A stretch of DNA of 64,000 nt from Oceanobacillus sp. Castelsardo (GTDB taxonomy: Bacteria; Bacillota; Bacilli; Bacillales; Amphibacillaceae). This document shows, one piece after another, positions 31,985 through 42,047 of the stretch (positions are counted from its first letter, which is position 1; each line of letters starts with the position of its first letter). The DNA lies in the NCBI RefSeq assembly GCF_001659985.1, contig NZ_LYCS01000007.1:62001-126000 (forward strand), read 5' to 3'. The notes beneath the pieces were generated by a model. The model saw only the letters and a program-made list of their open reading frames with translations, was not told where the DNA came from and searched no databases. The position numbers and the translations under genes were made by a program.

Positions 31985-32203
31985 TTAGTTTACGGAATTC
32001 ATTGTCACGAATATACTCTGGGGCTTACACCATTTTGATAATCCTTTTGGGATGATCCCAAGTTGTTTTAAACCTGCACAGTCTGCTAGTGAATTAGGTT
32101 ACATGTTTACGATCACCGTGCTGCCTTCTACTTCTTCGGATAAATTGACTTCATAATGATATGAAGATGGAACTTGAAGTAGAGGGACAGTGGAAACGTA
32201 ATT
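31985..32203 (-). pseudogene. Possible gene relic
   Basis: One minus-strand frame stays open for about 73 codons with a single TAA in the middle, giving VPLLQVPSSYHYEVNLSEEV before it and LADCAGLKQLGIIPKGLSKW after it. The composition looks protein-like but I recognise no family and there is no start codon or ribosome-binding site. It could be chance. Confidence 0.25.
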
Positions 32204-32326
32204 TTATTATCTTTCCTCCCTTTTTCAATTGCCCCATTATTGGTGGACAGAAATAAAAGCTTTTTCATGGAAAAAATATATAGTTGATAATTTTATATCC
32301 AGCGTTATAATTAGGTGTCTAGAACA

Positions 32327-32385
32327 TTATCCACATGTTGATAACCCGTTTGTTGTTTTTTGGTTATACTTGTTGTTGTGGATAA
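32327..32385. other. DnaA boxes upstream of mnmE
   Basis: Perfect TTATCCACA at 32327 and TGTGGATAA at 32377, with TGTTGATAA at 32336 between them. They lie 110-170 bases before mnmE and about 4 kb from oriC. Confidence 0.7.
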
Positions 32386-32495
32386 GTTTATTCTTTTGAA
32401 TAAATGTGTTATCCTATTATGTTAGTAACTGAAAAATTTAATGTTAATTATATAGATTAGTGTGGAGAAGAAAATGTTGGAGGTGAAGGTCATTG

Positions 32496-33872
32496 ATGGA
32501 GACAGAAACAATTACGGCAATATCAACCCCGATAGGTGAAGGGGCGATTGCGATTGTTAGATTAAGTGGGAAAGAAGCAGTTCAAATAACGGCTAAAGTA
32601 TTTAAAGGAAAAGATTTATTGAATGTGGATTCGCATACGATTAATTATGGAAAAATCATCAATCCGGAAACGAATGAATTAGTGGATGAAGTGATGGTTT
32701 CCATCATGCGTGCGCCTAAGACATTTACTCGCGAAGATGTAGTAGAAATCAATTGCCATGGTGGTATGGTGGCGGTTAATCGTATATTAGATATATTATT
32801 GTCGAATGGTGCTAGACTTGCTGAACCAGGTGAGTTTACGAAGAGGGCATTTTTAAATGGTCGTATTGACTTATCTCAGGCGGAAGCGGTAATGGATTTA
32901 ATTCGTGCTAAAACAGATAAGGCGATGAATGTCGCACTAAAACAAATGGATGGTAGATTATCAGGTCTTATTCAACGTTTAAGACAAGACTTGCTTGAAA
33001 CGGTTGCGCATGTTGAAGTGAATATTGACTATCCAGAATATGATGATGTGGAAGAAATGTCGCATGAAATGATGCGAACAAAGTCGAAAGAAGTTCATGC
33101 TGAAATAGAAAATCTATTGCAAGTGGCAAAACAAGGGAAAATTTTACGTGAAGGTCTTGGAACTGCTATTATAGGTAGGCCGAACGTAGGAAAATCTTCT
33201 TTAATGAATACACTTGTACAAGAAAATAAAGCAATCGTTACAGAAATTCCGGGTACGACCCGCGATATTATAGAAGAATATGTAAATGTAAGAGGGGTTC
33301 CATTACGATTAATTGATACGGCTGGTATCCGGGAGACAGAAGATATTGTTGAACGAATTGGTGTGGAACGTTCCAGACAAGTATTGAAGGAATCAGACCT
33401 CATTTTATTTGTTTTGAATTATAATGAAGAACTCTCAGAGGAAGATATTCATTTATTTGAAGCGGTAAAGGGTCTAGAATATATTGTGATTGTAAATAAA
33501 ACAGACTTAGAGAAAAAACTGGATCTGGAAAAGGTAAGAGAATTTGCTAATGGCAGACCAATGGTTACTACTTCTTTATTACAAGAGGAAGGTATCGACG
33601 AATTGGAAAAGGCTATTGCCAATACGTTCTTCTCTGGTGAAATTGATACTGGCGATATGACGTATGTCTCCAATGTTCGACATATACAACTTTTAAATCA
33701 AGCTAAAAAGGCTTTGGAAGATGCGATGGAAGGCATTGAACTTGGGATGCCTTTAGATATTGTTCAAATAGATGTGACAAGAACATGGGAATTTCTTGGT
33801 GAAATTATTGGTGATACGGCTAGTGATAGTTTAATTGATCAGTTATTCTCACAATTTTGTTTAGGAAAATAA
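32496..33872 (+). CDS. mnmE: tRNA modification GTPase MnmE
   Basis: With MnmG it adds cmnm5 to U34 of certain tRNAs. The N-terminal folate-binding domain starts [20 protein letters not shown]. The G domain shows GRPNVGKSS, the switch G2 region with IPGTTRD, DTAGI and NKTD. It ends in the catalytic CLGK. A TTG three bases upstream could also start it; GGAGGTGA lies before both. It is followed by mnmG after a repeat element. Confidence 0.97.
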   Translation: METETITAISTPIGEGAIAIVRLSGKEAVQITAKVFKGKDLLNVDSHTINYGKIINPETNELVDEVMVSIMRAPKTFTREDVVEINCHGGMVAVNRILDILLSNGARLAEPGEFTKRAFLNGRIDLSQAEAVMDLIRAKTDKAMNVALKQMDGRLSGLIQRLRQDLLETVAHVEVNIDYPEYDDVEEMSHEMMRTKSKEVHAEIENLLQVAKQGKILREGLGTAIIGRPNVGKSSLMNTLVQENKAIVTEIPGTTRDIIEEYVNVRGVPLRLIDTAGIRETEDIVERIGVERSRQVLKESDLILFVLNYNEELSEEDIHLFEAVKGLEYIVIVNKTDLEKKLDLEKVREFANGRPMVTTSLLQEEGIDELEKAIANTFFSGEIDTGDMTYVSNVRHIQLLNQAKKALEDAMEGIELGMPLDIVQIDVTRTWEFLGEIIGDTASDSLIDQLFSQFCLGK

Positions 33873-33885
33873 AATAATAAAGGTT

Positions 33886-34030
33886 GTTCAAAAAGGAGGA
33901 TGAAAAGGACCGAGCAGTTCGAGGCGGCGTAGCTTTGAGTACTGGAACGTATGCAGTTAATACGTGAGGAACGGAAAAGCAAGCCAACGAAGAAATGCGA
34001 AGTGTCATTTTCACCGGACTTTTTAACACA
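33886..34030. repeat. About 145-bp dispersed element, copy 2 (GTTCAAAAA family)
   Basis: Runs from GTTGTTCAAAAAGGAGGATG to TTTTCACCGGACTTTTTAAC. It is the inverted counterpart of 24340-24497 and sits between mnmE and mnmG. Its ends are inverted repeats of each other (TTCAAAAA and a TTTTTAA end). Confidence 0.9.
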
Positions 34031-34053
34031 CATTAATAGAGAGGATGAAACAT

Positions 34054-35940
34054 ATGACATACAATGCAGGACACTATGATGTCATCGTTGTAGGTGCTGG
34101 GCATGCTGGGGTAGAAGCTGGTGTTGCGGCAGCACGAATGGGAGCAAAGACATTAATGCTCACACTTAATTTAGATATGATTGCTTTTATGCCATGTAAT
34201 CCATCCATTGGGGGTCCTGCAAAAGGTATCGTTGTTCGTGAAGTAGACGCCCTAGGTGGAATCATGGGGAAAATGATTGATCAAACATATATTCAAATGC
34301 GTATGCTTAATACAGGGAAGGGCCCTGCTGTACAGGCATTGCGAGCACAAGCGGATAAAGCTTTATATAGTAGTGAAATGAAGAAGTTAATTGAAAATGA
34401 AAAGAATTTAACGGTTCGTCAGGCAATGGTGGAGGAAATCATTGTTGAAGACGGAGTATGTAAAGGGGTTATTACAGAATCGCATGCTGCTTACTATGCT
34501 GATGCAGTTATTTTAACTACCGGAACATACATGCGCGGTAAAGTGTTGATGGGAGACCTTGAATATGAAAGTGGCCCAAATAACCAACGTCCATCTCTTA
34601 AATTATCAAGTAATTTAGAAGCGCTAGGATTGGAACTAGTCCGATTCAAAACTGGAACACCACCACGTGTTAACCATCATACTATTGATTACTCCAAAAC
34701 GGAGATTCAACCGGGTGATGAAAACCCTAAATACTTTTCATATGAAACAAAGGAAAATTTGGTTGAGCAAGTTCCATGTTGGTTAACCTATACGAATGAA
34801 TTTACTCATCAAGTAATTAATGATAATTTAGGTTTATCAGCGATGTACTCAGGAGCTAAGAGAGGGACTGGTCCACGTTATTGCCCATCCATTGAGGATA
34901 AAATTGTTCGTTTTAATGATAAGCCACGTCATCAAGTGTTCCTTGAGCCGGAAGGAAGAAATACAGAAGAGGTTTATGTACAAGGGTTGTCTACTTCCTT
35001 ACCAGAGGCAATTCAGCATCAAATCGTTCGTTCTGTTCCTGGCTTAGAAAATGCGGAAATCATGCGTCCTGGCTATGCGATTGAATATGATGCCGTTGTC
35101 CCAACACAATTATGGCCAACACTTGAAACGAAGACAATTCCAGGATTATTCACAGCTGGACAAATTAATGGTACTTCCGGATATGAAGAAGCGGCTGGTC
35201 AAGGGATTATGGCTGGTATTAATGCAGTTAGAAAGGTATTTGGCAAAGAGTCCGTTATTTTAGATAGATCACAAGGTTATATCGGGGTTATGATTGATGA
35301 CCTTGTTACGAAGGGAACGAATGAACCTTATCGTTTATTGACATCTCGTGCAGAATATCGTTTATTACTAAGACATGACAATGCAGACCTACGTTTAACA
35401 GATATCGGGTATGAAATTGGTTTAATTTCAGAAGAACGTTATCAAAATTTCCTTAATAAAAAACGTTTCATAGAAGAAGAGAAAGCTCGTTTGAAAACCG
35501 TAACGATTAAACCAACTGAAACGGTTTTACAAATTATGAGTGAAGCCGGAGCATCTCCATTAAAAGAGCCGACAAAAGCATATGATCTATTGAAAAGACC
35601 GGAACTTGAATATGAAGATATTGAAGGGATGATTGAACCTAACCCTGAAATAAATGATGAAATTAAAGATCAAGTAGGTATTCAAGTTAAATATGAAGGG
35701 TATATTAAAAAGGCAATCGAACAGGTAGGACGTATGCTAAAAATGGAAGATAAGAAGATTCCAGAAAACATTGATTATGATGCTATTAGTGGTTTAGCAA
35801 CAGAAGCTAGACAGAAGCTTAAGAGAATCCAACCATTGTCTATTGGCCAAGCATCACGAGTTTCTGGGGTGAACCCGGCAGATATTTCTATTTTACTTGT
35901 GTATATTGAGCAAGGACATATAGCGAGAGTTGCTAATTAA
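34054..35940 (+). CDS. mnmG: tRNA U34 modification enzyme MnmG (GidA)
   Basis: FAD- and folate-dependent partner of MnmE. The Rossmann motif [17 protein letters not shown] is at the N-terminus. The family blocks [27 protein letters not shown]-type ([10 protein letters not shown]) and [16 protein letters not shown] follow. The frame opens at 34045, but GAGAGG lies right against that ATG and nine bases before the ATG at 34054, which I choose; this gives 628 residues. Confidence 0.97.
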   Translation: MTYNAGHYDVIVVGAGHAGVEAGVAAARMGAKTLMLTLNLDMIAFMPCNPSIGGPAKGIVVREVDALGGIMGKMIDQTYIQMRMLNTGKGPAVQALRAQADKALYSSEMKKLIENEKNLTVRQAMVEEIIVEDGVCKGVITESHAAYYADAVILTTGTYMRGKVLMGDLEYESGPNNQRPSLKLSSNLEALGLELVRFKTGTPPRVNHHTIDYSKTEIQPGDENPKYFSYETKENLVEQVPCWLTYTNEFTHQVINDNLGLSAMYSGAKRGTGPRYCPSIEDKIVRFNDKPRHQVFLEPEGRNTEEVYVQGLSTSLPEAIQHQIVRSVPGLENAEIMRPGYAIEYDAVVPTQLWPTLETKTIPGLFTAGQINGTSGYEEAAGQGIMAGINAVRKVFGKESVILDRSQGYIGVMIDDLVTKGTNEPYRLLTSRAEYRLLLRHDNADLRLTDIGYEIGLISEERYQNFLNKKRFIEEEKARLKTVTIKPTETVLQIMSEAGASPLKEPTKAYDLLKRPELEYEDIEGMIEPNPEINDEIKDQVGIQVKYEGYIKKAIEQVGRMLKMEDKKIPENIDYDAISGLATEARQKLKRIQPLSIGQASRVSGVNPADISILLVYIEQGHIARVAN

Positions 35941-35949
35941 TTGAAATTT

Positions 35950-36086
35950 GAGGCTGAGACAAAACTATAGTGTTTAACTATAAAGATGATCAATGTGCTA
36001 TCTAAGCGAAGTATATTTCCGGAGTGATTATTCATTCAATCATGTTTGGACTTTATGTGGTTAAAATATTTATGTCTCAGCCTCTT
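35950..36086. repeat. About 137-bp palindromic element, copy 2 (GAGGCTGGGACA family)
   Basis: Ends GAGGCTGAGACA and TGTCTCAGCCTC are inverted repeats. The reverse complement matches the copy at 17671 (ACATGATTGA, CTCCGGAAATATACTTCGCT, TTAGATAGC). It lies between mnmG and rsmG and may end transcription there. Confidence 0.9.
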
Positions 36087-36141
36087 TACATAATCTTTTT
36101 AGATGGATTCAAAAAAGTATAATAAGGGAGTTTATTACTCT

Positions 36142-36855
36142 ATGAACCCAGAACAATTTCAAGAAGCGTTAAAGGAAAAGGGAATTGAATTAACAGAAAA
36201 ACAACTAGATCAATTTGCCGATTATTATAAAATCCTTGTGGAATGGAATGAAAAAATTAATTTAACTGCACTAACAAGTGAAGAAGATGTTTATTTAAAA
36301 CATTTTTATGATTCTATTTCTGCAAGTTTTTTCTACGATTTTACAAAGGAACAAACTTTATGTGACGTTGGAGCGGGAGCTGGTTTTCCAAGTATTCCTT
36401 TGAAAATTGTCTTTCCAAATATAAAGGTGACCATTGTTGATTCATTACAAAAACGGATTGGATTTTTAAATCATCTAGCAGCACAACTTAACCTAACAAA
36501 TGTAGCGTTTTACCATGATCGTGCCGAAGCATTTGGAAAAAATAAGGATCATAGGGAATCATTCGATATTGTTACCGCTAGAGCTGTTGCTCGCATGTCA
36601 GTATTAAGTGAACTTTGTCTGCCATTGGTTAAAAAGGGCGGAACATTTATCGCGATGAAGGGCGCACAAGCAACGGATGAATTATCGGATGCGAAGAAAG
36701 CTATTGATTTATTAGGTGGAGAGGTAGAGGAATCCCATACATTCTTACTTCCAGAAGAGGAAAGTGAACGAAACATCGTTATGATTCATAAGAAAAGGAA
36801 AACTCCAAATAAATATCCAAGAAAACCTGGCACACCAAATAAAATGCCATTATAG
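36142..36855 (+). CDS. rsmG: 16S rRNA (guanine-N7) methyltransferase RsmG
   Basis: Methylates G527 (E. coli numbering) of 16S rRNA. The SAM-binding motif is [27 protein letters not shown] and FIAMKGA follow. The start is the ATG at 36142 ([10 protein letters not shown]), preceded by AAGGGAG; the 13 codons upstream come from the repeat border. Loss of this gene is known to give low-level streptomycin resistance; here it is intact. Confidence 0.95.
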   Translation: MNPEQFQEALKEKGIELTEKQLDQFADYYKILVEWNEKINLTALTSEEDVYLKHFYDSISASFFYDFTKEQTLCDVGAGAGFPSIPLKIVFPNIKVTIVDSLQKRIGFLNHLAAQLNLTNVAFYHDRAEAFGKNKDHRESFDIVTARAVARMSVLSELCLPLVKKGGTFIAMKGAQATDELSDAKKAIDLLGGEVEESHTFLLPEEESERNIVMIHKKRKTPNKYPRKPGTPNKMPL

Positions 36856-36857
36856 TG

Positions 36858-37030
36858 AGCAAAGGCGCTGGATCCGGACGTGGCCTTCCTTGAGACAAGA
36901 TATAATAATAAGCTAAATTTTTATACTATCCTATTCAGGAACAAAATTAACAAACATAAACTTCTTAACCTGCATATGTACAACCGGGCATTTGCCAAAA
37001 GGCTTGGCGAATGCCTACTTTATTCTAGAG
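36858..37030. repeat. Two dispersed repeats between rsmG and noc
   Basis: First, GGCGCTGGATCCGGACGTGG then CCTTCCT with a TATAATAATAAGCTAAAT tail (36863-36940), the same family as 52088 and 59980. Second, GGGCATTTGCC with GGCTTGGCGAATGCC (36989-37015), the family of 28712, 40015, 43225 and 43700. No gene lies in 36856-37234 apart from the parS site. Confidence 0.8.
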
Positions 37031-37165
37031 TAACTTTTTGATGCTTTTCCAAGTCTATATATGGTAAAATAGAATGTGAGATTAATATCAATCTAGTCGT
37101 TTATAATTAGTGTCATATACTGAATATTTATTATTATGAAACTACTATATATATTTAAAACAAAT

Positions 37166-37181
37166 TGTTTCACGTGAAACA
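37166..37181. promoter_or_regulatory. parS centromere site
   Basis: TGTTTCACGTGAAACA is a perfect 16-base parS palindrome, bound by Spo0J (ParB). It lies 54 bases upstream of noc. Confidence 0.97.
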
Positions 37182-37234
37182 ATTTTTTACATAGATAAAA
37201 TACTAGTCTTATAGAACTTAAGGTGGTGTCAAAT

Positions 37235-38092
37235 GTGGTGCATCCTTTTAATCGGTTTTTTGGATTGGGCGATAAAACATCTTCCAAAGACACAGATGAG
37301 GAATCTTACCAGTCGGATGAAGTGATTCAACTTCCTGTAAAGGATATAATACCAAACCGTTATCAGCCAAGGTCTATTTTTGATAATGAAAAAATACAGG
37401 AATTAGCGCAAACGATTCATACACATGGGATGATACAACCGATTGTTGTTAGAAAATATGAAAATGATCAATATGAAATAATTGCTGGTGAGAGAAGATG
37501 GAGAGCTGTTCAATCATTAGGTTGGGAAACAATTTCTGCTATTATACGTGAAATGACTGATACAGAAACGGCTTCAGTTGCTTTAATTGAGAACTTGCAG
37601 CGTGAAGAATTAACCGTAATTGAGGAAGCCTTCGCATACTCTAAATTATTAGAAATGCATTCCTTAACCCAAGAAGCGTTGGCACAAAGGCTTGGAAAAA
37701 ATCAATCTACCATTGCTAATAAATTGCGTCTTTTAAAACTTCCAAAAGAGGTGCAAGACGCTTTATTGAATAAATTAATTACTGAACGACATGCTAGAGC
37801 ATTAATTAAACTCAAAGATGAAGAAAAGCAAAATGAAGTTTTACAATTTATTATTGAAAATGAATTAAATGTGAAGCAAACAGAAGAACGAGTTGCCAAA
37901 ATGCAAGAACCGAAGGAACCAAAAAAGAAACGTCCGAAATTAAAGGGAATTAATAAAGATATCCGTATTGCGATGAACACCATTCGTCAATCATTGAGCA
38001 TGGTTACCAAAACGGGTGTGGATGTAGAATCTGATGAAAAGGAATTTGATGAGTACTATCAAATAACTGTAAAAATACCGAAAAAGAAATAG
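37235..38092 (+). CDS. noc: Nucleoid occlusion protein Noc
   Basis: ParB paralogue that binds DNA and membrane and blocks septum formation over the nucleoid. The CTP-binding box appears as GERRWRA and [14 protein letters not shown]. The helix-turn-helix is [20 protein letters not shown]. It ends with IRQSLSMV and ITVKIPKKK. The membrane-binding N-terminus reads [11 protein letters not shown], aligned with the B. subtilis amphipathic helix when the GTG at 37235 is used; AAGGTGG lies upstream. A frame to 37223 exists. Confidence 0.94.
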   Translation: MVHPFNRFFGLGDKTSSKDTDEESYQSDEVIQLPVKDIIPNRYQPRSIFDNEKIQELAQTIHTHGMIQPIVVRKYENDQYEIIAGERRWRAVQSLGWETISAIIREMTDTETASVALIENLQREELTVIEEAFAYSKLLEMHSLTQEALAQRLGKNQSTIANKLRLLKLPKEVQDALLNKLITERHARALIKLKDEEKQNEVLQFIIENELNVKQTEERVAKMQEPKEPKKKRPKLKGINKDIRIAMNTIRQSLSMVTKTGVDVESDEKEFDEYYQITVKIPKKK

Positions 38093-38112
38093 CAATTATA
38101 CATTTTTGAACC

Positions 38113-38145
38113 TAACCCATCTTACATTAATAAGGTGGGTATTTA
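38113..38145 (+). terminator. Terminator after noc
   Basis: ACCCATCTTA and TAAGGTGGGT pair around a six-base loop and are followed by ATTTAT. The rest of the 260-base noc-soj gap shows no gene. Confidence 0.75.
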
Positions 38146-38352
38146 TCTACTTAAAACAAATATATATATCAATTTTTAGCAAAAAGTAGTTCCATATAGC
38201 TGAAACTTAACGTCCCAAGTAATAAGATTAGCTAACAGTAGGAAGGAAAGTATTTGCTAATTATATTAATATGAAAAATATGTTAATAAAATAACCGTTT
38301 TAATAGAAAGAGTGATAAAATATACAGTATATAGTTTTAGGAAGGTGTCAAC

Positions 38353-39126
38353 ATGGGGAAAATAATGTCCATCGCTAATCAAAAAGGTGGCGTAGGAAAA
38401 ACAACTTCATCAGTTAATTTAAGTGCGTGTCTTGCTCACTTAGGAAATAGAGTATTATTGATTGATACAGATCCACAAGGGAATGCAACAAGTGGAGTAG
38501 GCGTTAATAAAGCAGATGTTAGTCATTGTATATATAATGTTCTTGTTGATGATTTGGAAGCTGAAGATGTTATCATTTCAACGGGTGTAAATAATTTAGA
38601 TTTAATCCCAGCTACTATTCAACTAGCTGGAGCTGAAATTGAACTCGTTCCAGTCATCTCTAGGGAAATTCGTTTAAAAAGAGCATTAGAAAGTATAAAG
38701 GATTCTTATGACTATATAATAATAGATTGCCCTCCTTCTTTAGGTTTACTAACTTTAAATGCTTTAACTGCTTCAGATACAATCATTATTCCGGTTCAAT
38801 GTGAGTATTATGCGTTGGAAGGTTTAAGTCAATTATTGAATACGATTCGATTAGTTCAAAAACATTTAAATAAATCACTAATGATTGAAGGAGTACTTTT
38901 AACGATGTTGGATGCCCGAACAAACTTGGGGCTTCAAGTAATCGAAGAGGTTAAGAAGTACTTCCAAGATAAGGTATATCAAACGATCATTCCAAGAAAT
39001 GTCCGTTTAGGTGAAGCACCTAGTCATGGGCAACCAATTATTACGTATGATCCAAAGTCAAAAGGAGCAGAAGTATATCTTGAATTAGCAAAGGAAGTGA
39101 TGGCTAGTGGCGAAAGGGTTGGGTAA
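38353..39126 (+). CDS. soj: Chromosome-partitioning ATPase Soj (ParA)
   Basis: Deviant Walker ATPase of the ParA family. KGGVGKTT is at residues 11-18, followed by DTDPQGNAT and DCPPSLG. It works with Spo0J in origin segregation and controls DnaA activity as monomer or dimer. GGAAGGTGTC precedes the ATG. Its last 20 bases overlap spo0J. Confidence 0.97.
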   Translation: MGKIMSIANQKGGVGKTTSSVNLSACLAHLGNRVLLIDTDPQGNATSGVGVNKADVSHCIYNVLVDDLEAEDVIISTGVNNLDLIPATIQLAGAEIELVPVISREIRLKRALESIKDSYDYIIIDCPPSLGLLTLNALTASDTIIIPVQCEYYALEGLSQLLNTIRLVQKHLNKSLMIEGVLLTMLDARTNLGLQVIEEVKKYFQDKVYQTIIPRNVRLGEAPSHGQPIITYDPKSKGAEVYLELAKEVMASGERVG

Positions 39127-39946
39127 AGGTATAAGTGCATTATTCCCAGAAGTCGAAGATGCAAGTAAAGCTTCCGTTCAGGAGATAGCTATTAAAGAGT
39201 GTAGGCCAAATCCGTATCAGCCTAGAAAAACGTTTCATGCTGATGCAATAGAGGAGCTAAAAGAGTCGATCATTCAACACGGTATTCTTCAGCCAATCAT
39301 TGTACGTCAAAGTATTAAAGGCTTTGAAATTGTAGTAGGGGAAAGACGATACCGGGCTGCAAAAGAGGCTGGATTAGAGAAAATACCTGCCATCATTAAA
39401 GAACTAACGGATGAAAAAATGATGGAACTTGCTTTATTGGAAAATTTACAGCGGGAAGATTTAACGCCAATTGAGGAAGCTGAGGCCTATTCTAATCTAA
39501 TGAATGAACTTCGAATCACTCAAGAGGAATTATCCAAGCGATTAGGTAAAAGTAGATCTCATATTGCTAATTTGGTCCGTTTATTATCATTACCAGAAAC
39601 CATTGTTGCATACATTAACAACGGAGAGCTCTCCATGGGACACGGTAGGGCATTGCTTGGTCTAAAAGATAAAGAACAATTGACTCCGTTAGTTAATAAA
39701 ATAAGAAGTGAGAAATTAAATGTAAGACAAGTTGAAAGATTAATTTCTTCTTTAAATGAAAGACAGCCAGTTAAGAAGAAGGGAAATCCCAAAAAAGATA
39801 TATTTCTTGCAGAGAGGGAATCCGTTTTACGCGATCACCTAGGCACAGCTGTATCCATTCATCGAGGGAAACGTAAAGGCAAAATTGAAATAGAATTTTA
39901 TACAGATGACGATCTAGAAAGAATTATTGAGTTGTTAGAAAAATAA
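39107..39946 (+). CDS. spo0J: Chromosome-partitioning protein Spo0J (ParB)
   Basis: CTP-dependent clamp that loads at parS and spreads on DNA, recruiting SMC. The N-terminal GLGKGISALFP is the Soj-contacting peptide. GERRYRAAKEAG and ENLQREDLTPIEEA form the CTPase. The HTH is TQEELSKRLGKSRSHIANLV. It starts with GTG inside the soj end. Two parS sites are close by. Confidence 0.97.
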   Translation: MAKGLGKGISALFPEVEDASKASVQEIAIKECRPNPYQPRKTFHADAIEELKESIIQHGILQPIIVRQSIKGFEIVVGERRYRAAKEAGLEKIPAIIKELTDEKMMELALLENLQREDLTPIEEAEAYSNLMNELRITQEELSKRLGKSRSHIANLVRLLSLPETIVAYINNGELSMGHGRALLGLKDKEQLTPLVNKIRSEKLNVRQVERLISSLNERQPVKKKGNPKKDIFLAERESVLRDHLGTAVSIHRGKRKGKIEIEFYTDDDLERIIELLEK

Positions 39947-39960
39947 TATGTGATGGATGT

Positions 39961-39990
39961 AGGGGCTGGTGTAAGACATCAGCCTATTTT
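39961..39990 (+). terminator. Terminator after soj-spo0J
   Basis: GGCTG and CAGCC form a short stem with an eleven-base loop, followed by TATTTTGG. The stem is short, so the call is moderate. Confidence 0.55.
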
Positions 39991-40014
39991 GGCAGTAAGG
40001 AAAGAATAAAATCT

Positions 40015-40115
40015 TTTCTGTCTGGGGCTCCGGTTACTTGCCCCACCGTAAAGATCTGCATAAGTGCAACTAGGGCATTGCCATAAGATTTGGCGAATGC
40101 CCTAGTTTTCTGATT
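40015..40115. repeat. GGCATTCGCC-family element after spo0J
   Basis: Contains GGCGAATGCCCTAGTTTTC and TGCATAAGTGCAACTAGGGC. Its reverse complement matches the element before ychF at 43700 (TTGCACTTATGCAGAT then TTTACGGTGG). It lies in the 336-base gene-free gap 39947-40282. Confidence 0.8.
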
Positions 40116-40155
40116 TTTGAAACACCGGCACTGAATCCGGTTTTTAAAGACAAAT

Positions 40156-40171
40156 TGTTCCACGTGAAACA
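40156..40171. promoter_or_regulatory. parS centromere site
   Basis: TGTTCCACGTGAAACA fits the consensus TGTTNCACGTGAAACA exactly. It lies downstream of spo0J. Confidence 0.96.
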
Positions 40172-40282
40172 ATTTGTTATTCTTTAATAGTGGAAAACTA
40201 ACAAAAAATACAAAAGTAACTCTTTTTACGTGTTAGTTCTTCATAAATAAAAATTCTTTAAGAAATAGGGGATGTAGGGAGA

Positions 40283-40987
40283 ATGGCGTTATTTGGTACT
40301 TTAGTTAATGGAGGGCTCATTATTCTGGGGTCTATTATAGGTTTGTTTTTCACGAAGATTCCAGAAAGAATGAAAGAAACGGTTATGCAAGGAATTGGAC
40401 TAGCTGTCATTTTGATAGGGTTGCAGATGGCCTTTTCCACTGAGCAGATTATTGTGGTTCTACTAAGTTTATTAACTGGTGGAATTTTAGGTGAATTAAT
40501 TAATGTAGAAGAATGGCTCAATAGATTTGGAAATTGGCTAGGAAGTAAATTTACAACAAAAAATGATGAAATAAGTGTTTCACAAGGATTTGTTACAGCC
40601 ACGTTAATTTTTTGTATTGGAGCGATGGGTATCATTGGTGCATTAGATGGTGGAATTAGAAATGATCATGAAGTATTAATTACAAAAGGGATATTAGATG
40701 GTTTTACTTCTTTAGTTTTAACGACAACGCTTGGACTTGGAGTTATATTCTCCGTTGTTCCTGTCGTATTATATCAAGGACTCATTGCATTATTTGCTAC
40801 CCAAATAGAAAGGTTTTTACCAGAGGCATTTTTGAATGGGCTAATTACAGAATTAACTGCGGTCGGAGGGTTAATGATTGTAGCGATTGGATTAAACATG
40901 CTAAAAATTACCCAAATAAGAATTGGGAATCTACTACCGTCCATTGTTTCTGTGGTTGTCATATTTTACATATATCAGTTACTTTAG
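40283..40987 (+). CDS. DUF554-family membrane protein
   Basis: A 234-residue membrane protein with about seven hydrophobic segments. The family start ALFGTLVNGGLIILGSIIG and the loop GALDGG are typical of DUF554 (YdfK-like) proteins, whose transported substrate is unknown. The same family is found between spo0J and yyaC in several relatives. GGGGATGTAGGGAG precedes the ATG. Confidence 0.85.
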   Translation: MALFGTLVNGGLIILGSIIGLFFTKIPERMKETVMQGIGLAVILIGLQMAFSTEQIIVVLLSLLTGGILGELINVEEWLNRFGNWLGSKFTTKNDEISVSQGFVTATLIFCIGAMGIIGALDGGIRNDHEVLITKGILDGFTSLVLTTTLGLGVIFSVVPVVLYQGLIALFATQIERFLPEAFLNGLITELTAVGGLMIVAIGLNMLKITQIRIGNLLPSIVSVVVIFYIYQLL

Positions 40988-41012
40988 TAAATAAAATAAA
41001 GTGAAACTTCAA

Positions 41013-41145
41013 TAAGTGGGGGTTTTCTTCTCAACCCCCACTTATTGTTAGTTGAACGAATCGGGCTTTTACTGGCTGTTGATCCCCCACTTACAATTCC
41101 TGTTATCTTTACGAATTCTTGAAGTGGGGGTCTTACAGTCAGTTA
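41013..41145. repeat. AAGTGGGGG palindromes after the DUF554 gene
   Basis: AAGTGGGGGTT and AACCCCCACTT make a hairpin at 41015-41046, probably the terminator of the upstream gene. A second, wider palindrome at about 41070-41145 has arms ACTGGCTGTTGATCCCCCAC and GTGGGGGTCTTACAGTCAGT. The motif occurs four times in 120 bases, twice on each strand. Confidence 0.75.
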
Positions 41146-41161
41146 ATGCGGGATAAATTAT

Positions 41162-41211
41162 AAAAAAGATACACGTTCTAGGTTACCCCCATCATTCGTG
41201 TATCTTTTTGT
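41162..41211 (-). terminator. Terminator after yyaC
   Basis: AAAAAGATACACG and CGTGTATCTTTTT form a 13-base stem with T runs on both strands. Confidence 0.8.
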
Positions 41212-41339
41212 CTAAATTAGTTCTGTATTTGTGGATTTATTGCAGGTAATCAGATGGTCGGCTATAAGCGCAATGTCGTATTGTAACGCCAGCACTACAT
41301 CTTGTATGTCGAATCTTGCCATGGTTTGAAGCTTTCACC

Positions 41340-41960
41340 TTATATTGTTCGTTTTTCTTCTGAATTACTTCTTAATACAATGGACATGGGGTAGTGGTGT
41401 TTCAAATTATGGTCAATATAATCTAAAATACTAGCCAACTGTCTTGCCATATCCATGACAAACGATAGTCTTGTATTCTGTAATACTGAATATTCCATAA
41501 AGCCACCAATATTAACAACAGCAGTAATATGCATGTCACCAACTTGAGGAAGGGTTTTATTTAATGCAGCTCCTGGCTTTAGCGGCCCTTTAGCAGCAAT
41601 TAAATGTCCTATGGAACTATTTTTCCCTAAGCAGGCGTCAATCGCGATAATGTAGGGATTTTTATGTTTCTCCATAATCATTTCCATTGTTTCATGGAGA
41701 TTAGTTGCATGAACCGGTTGATGTAATGTTCCATATACCGTCATATGTTTCGGTTTTAATTCTTTTAAGAAGGTTCCAGTTAGCGGCCCCAATGAATCGC
41801 CTGTCGAACGATCCGTGCCAATACATACTATGACATAATCACGAGGAATCTCTGGCATCCAAGACATGATTTTTTCACTCATTCTTATATTTAAGGACGG
41901 ATCCGTATATAACATACGGAAATTTTCATTTAAATTACTAAATCGTCTTTTTAGACTCAT
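41340..41960 (-). CDS. yyaC: Spore protein YyaC
   Basis: A 206-residue member of the YyaC family, related in fold to hydrogenase maturation and GPR-type proteases, but of uncertain biochemical role. The blocks CIGTDRSTGDSLGPLTG, IAIDACLG and VGDMHITAVVNIGG are typical. It is transcribed against the fork, divergent from the next gene, as in B. subtilis. Sporulation-linked from the family. Confidence 0.9.
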   Translation of the reverse strand: MSLKRRFSNLNENFRMLYTDPSLNIRMSEKIMSWMPEIPRDYVIVCIGTDRSTGDSLGPLTGTFLKELKPKHMTVYGTLHQPVHATNLHETMEMIMEKHKNPYIIAIDACLGKNSSIGHLIAAKGPLKPGAALNKTLPQVGDMHITAVVNIGGFMEYSVLQNTRLSFVMDMARQLASILDYIDHNLKHHYPMSIVLRSNSEEKRTI

Positions 41961-42047
41961 AGCTTATCCTCCAAAATCATATTGGTATAGTATACGGAAA
42001 TTTTTATTTTTCTATACATGGATTATTTAAATATTGGAGGATATTAA

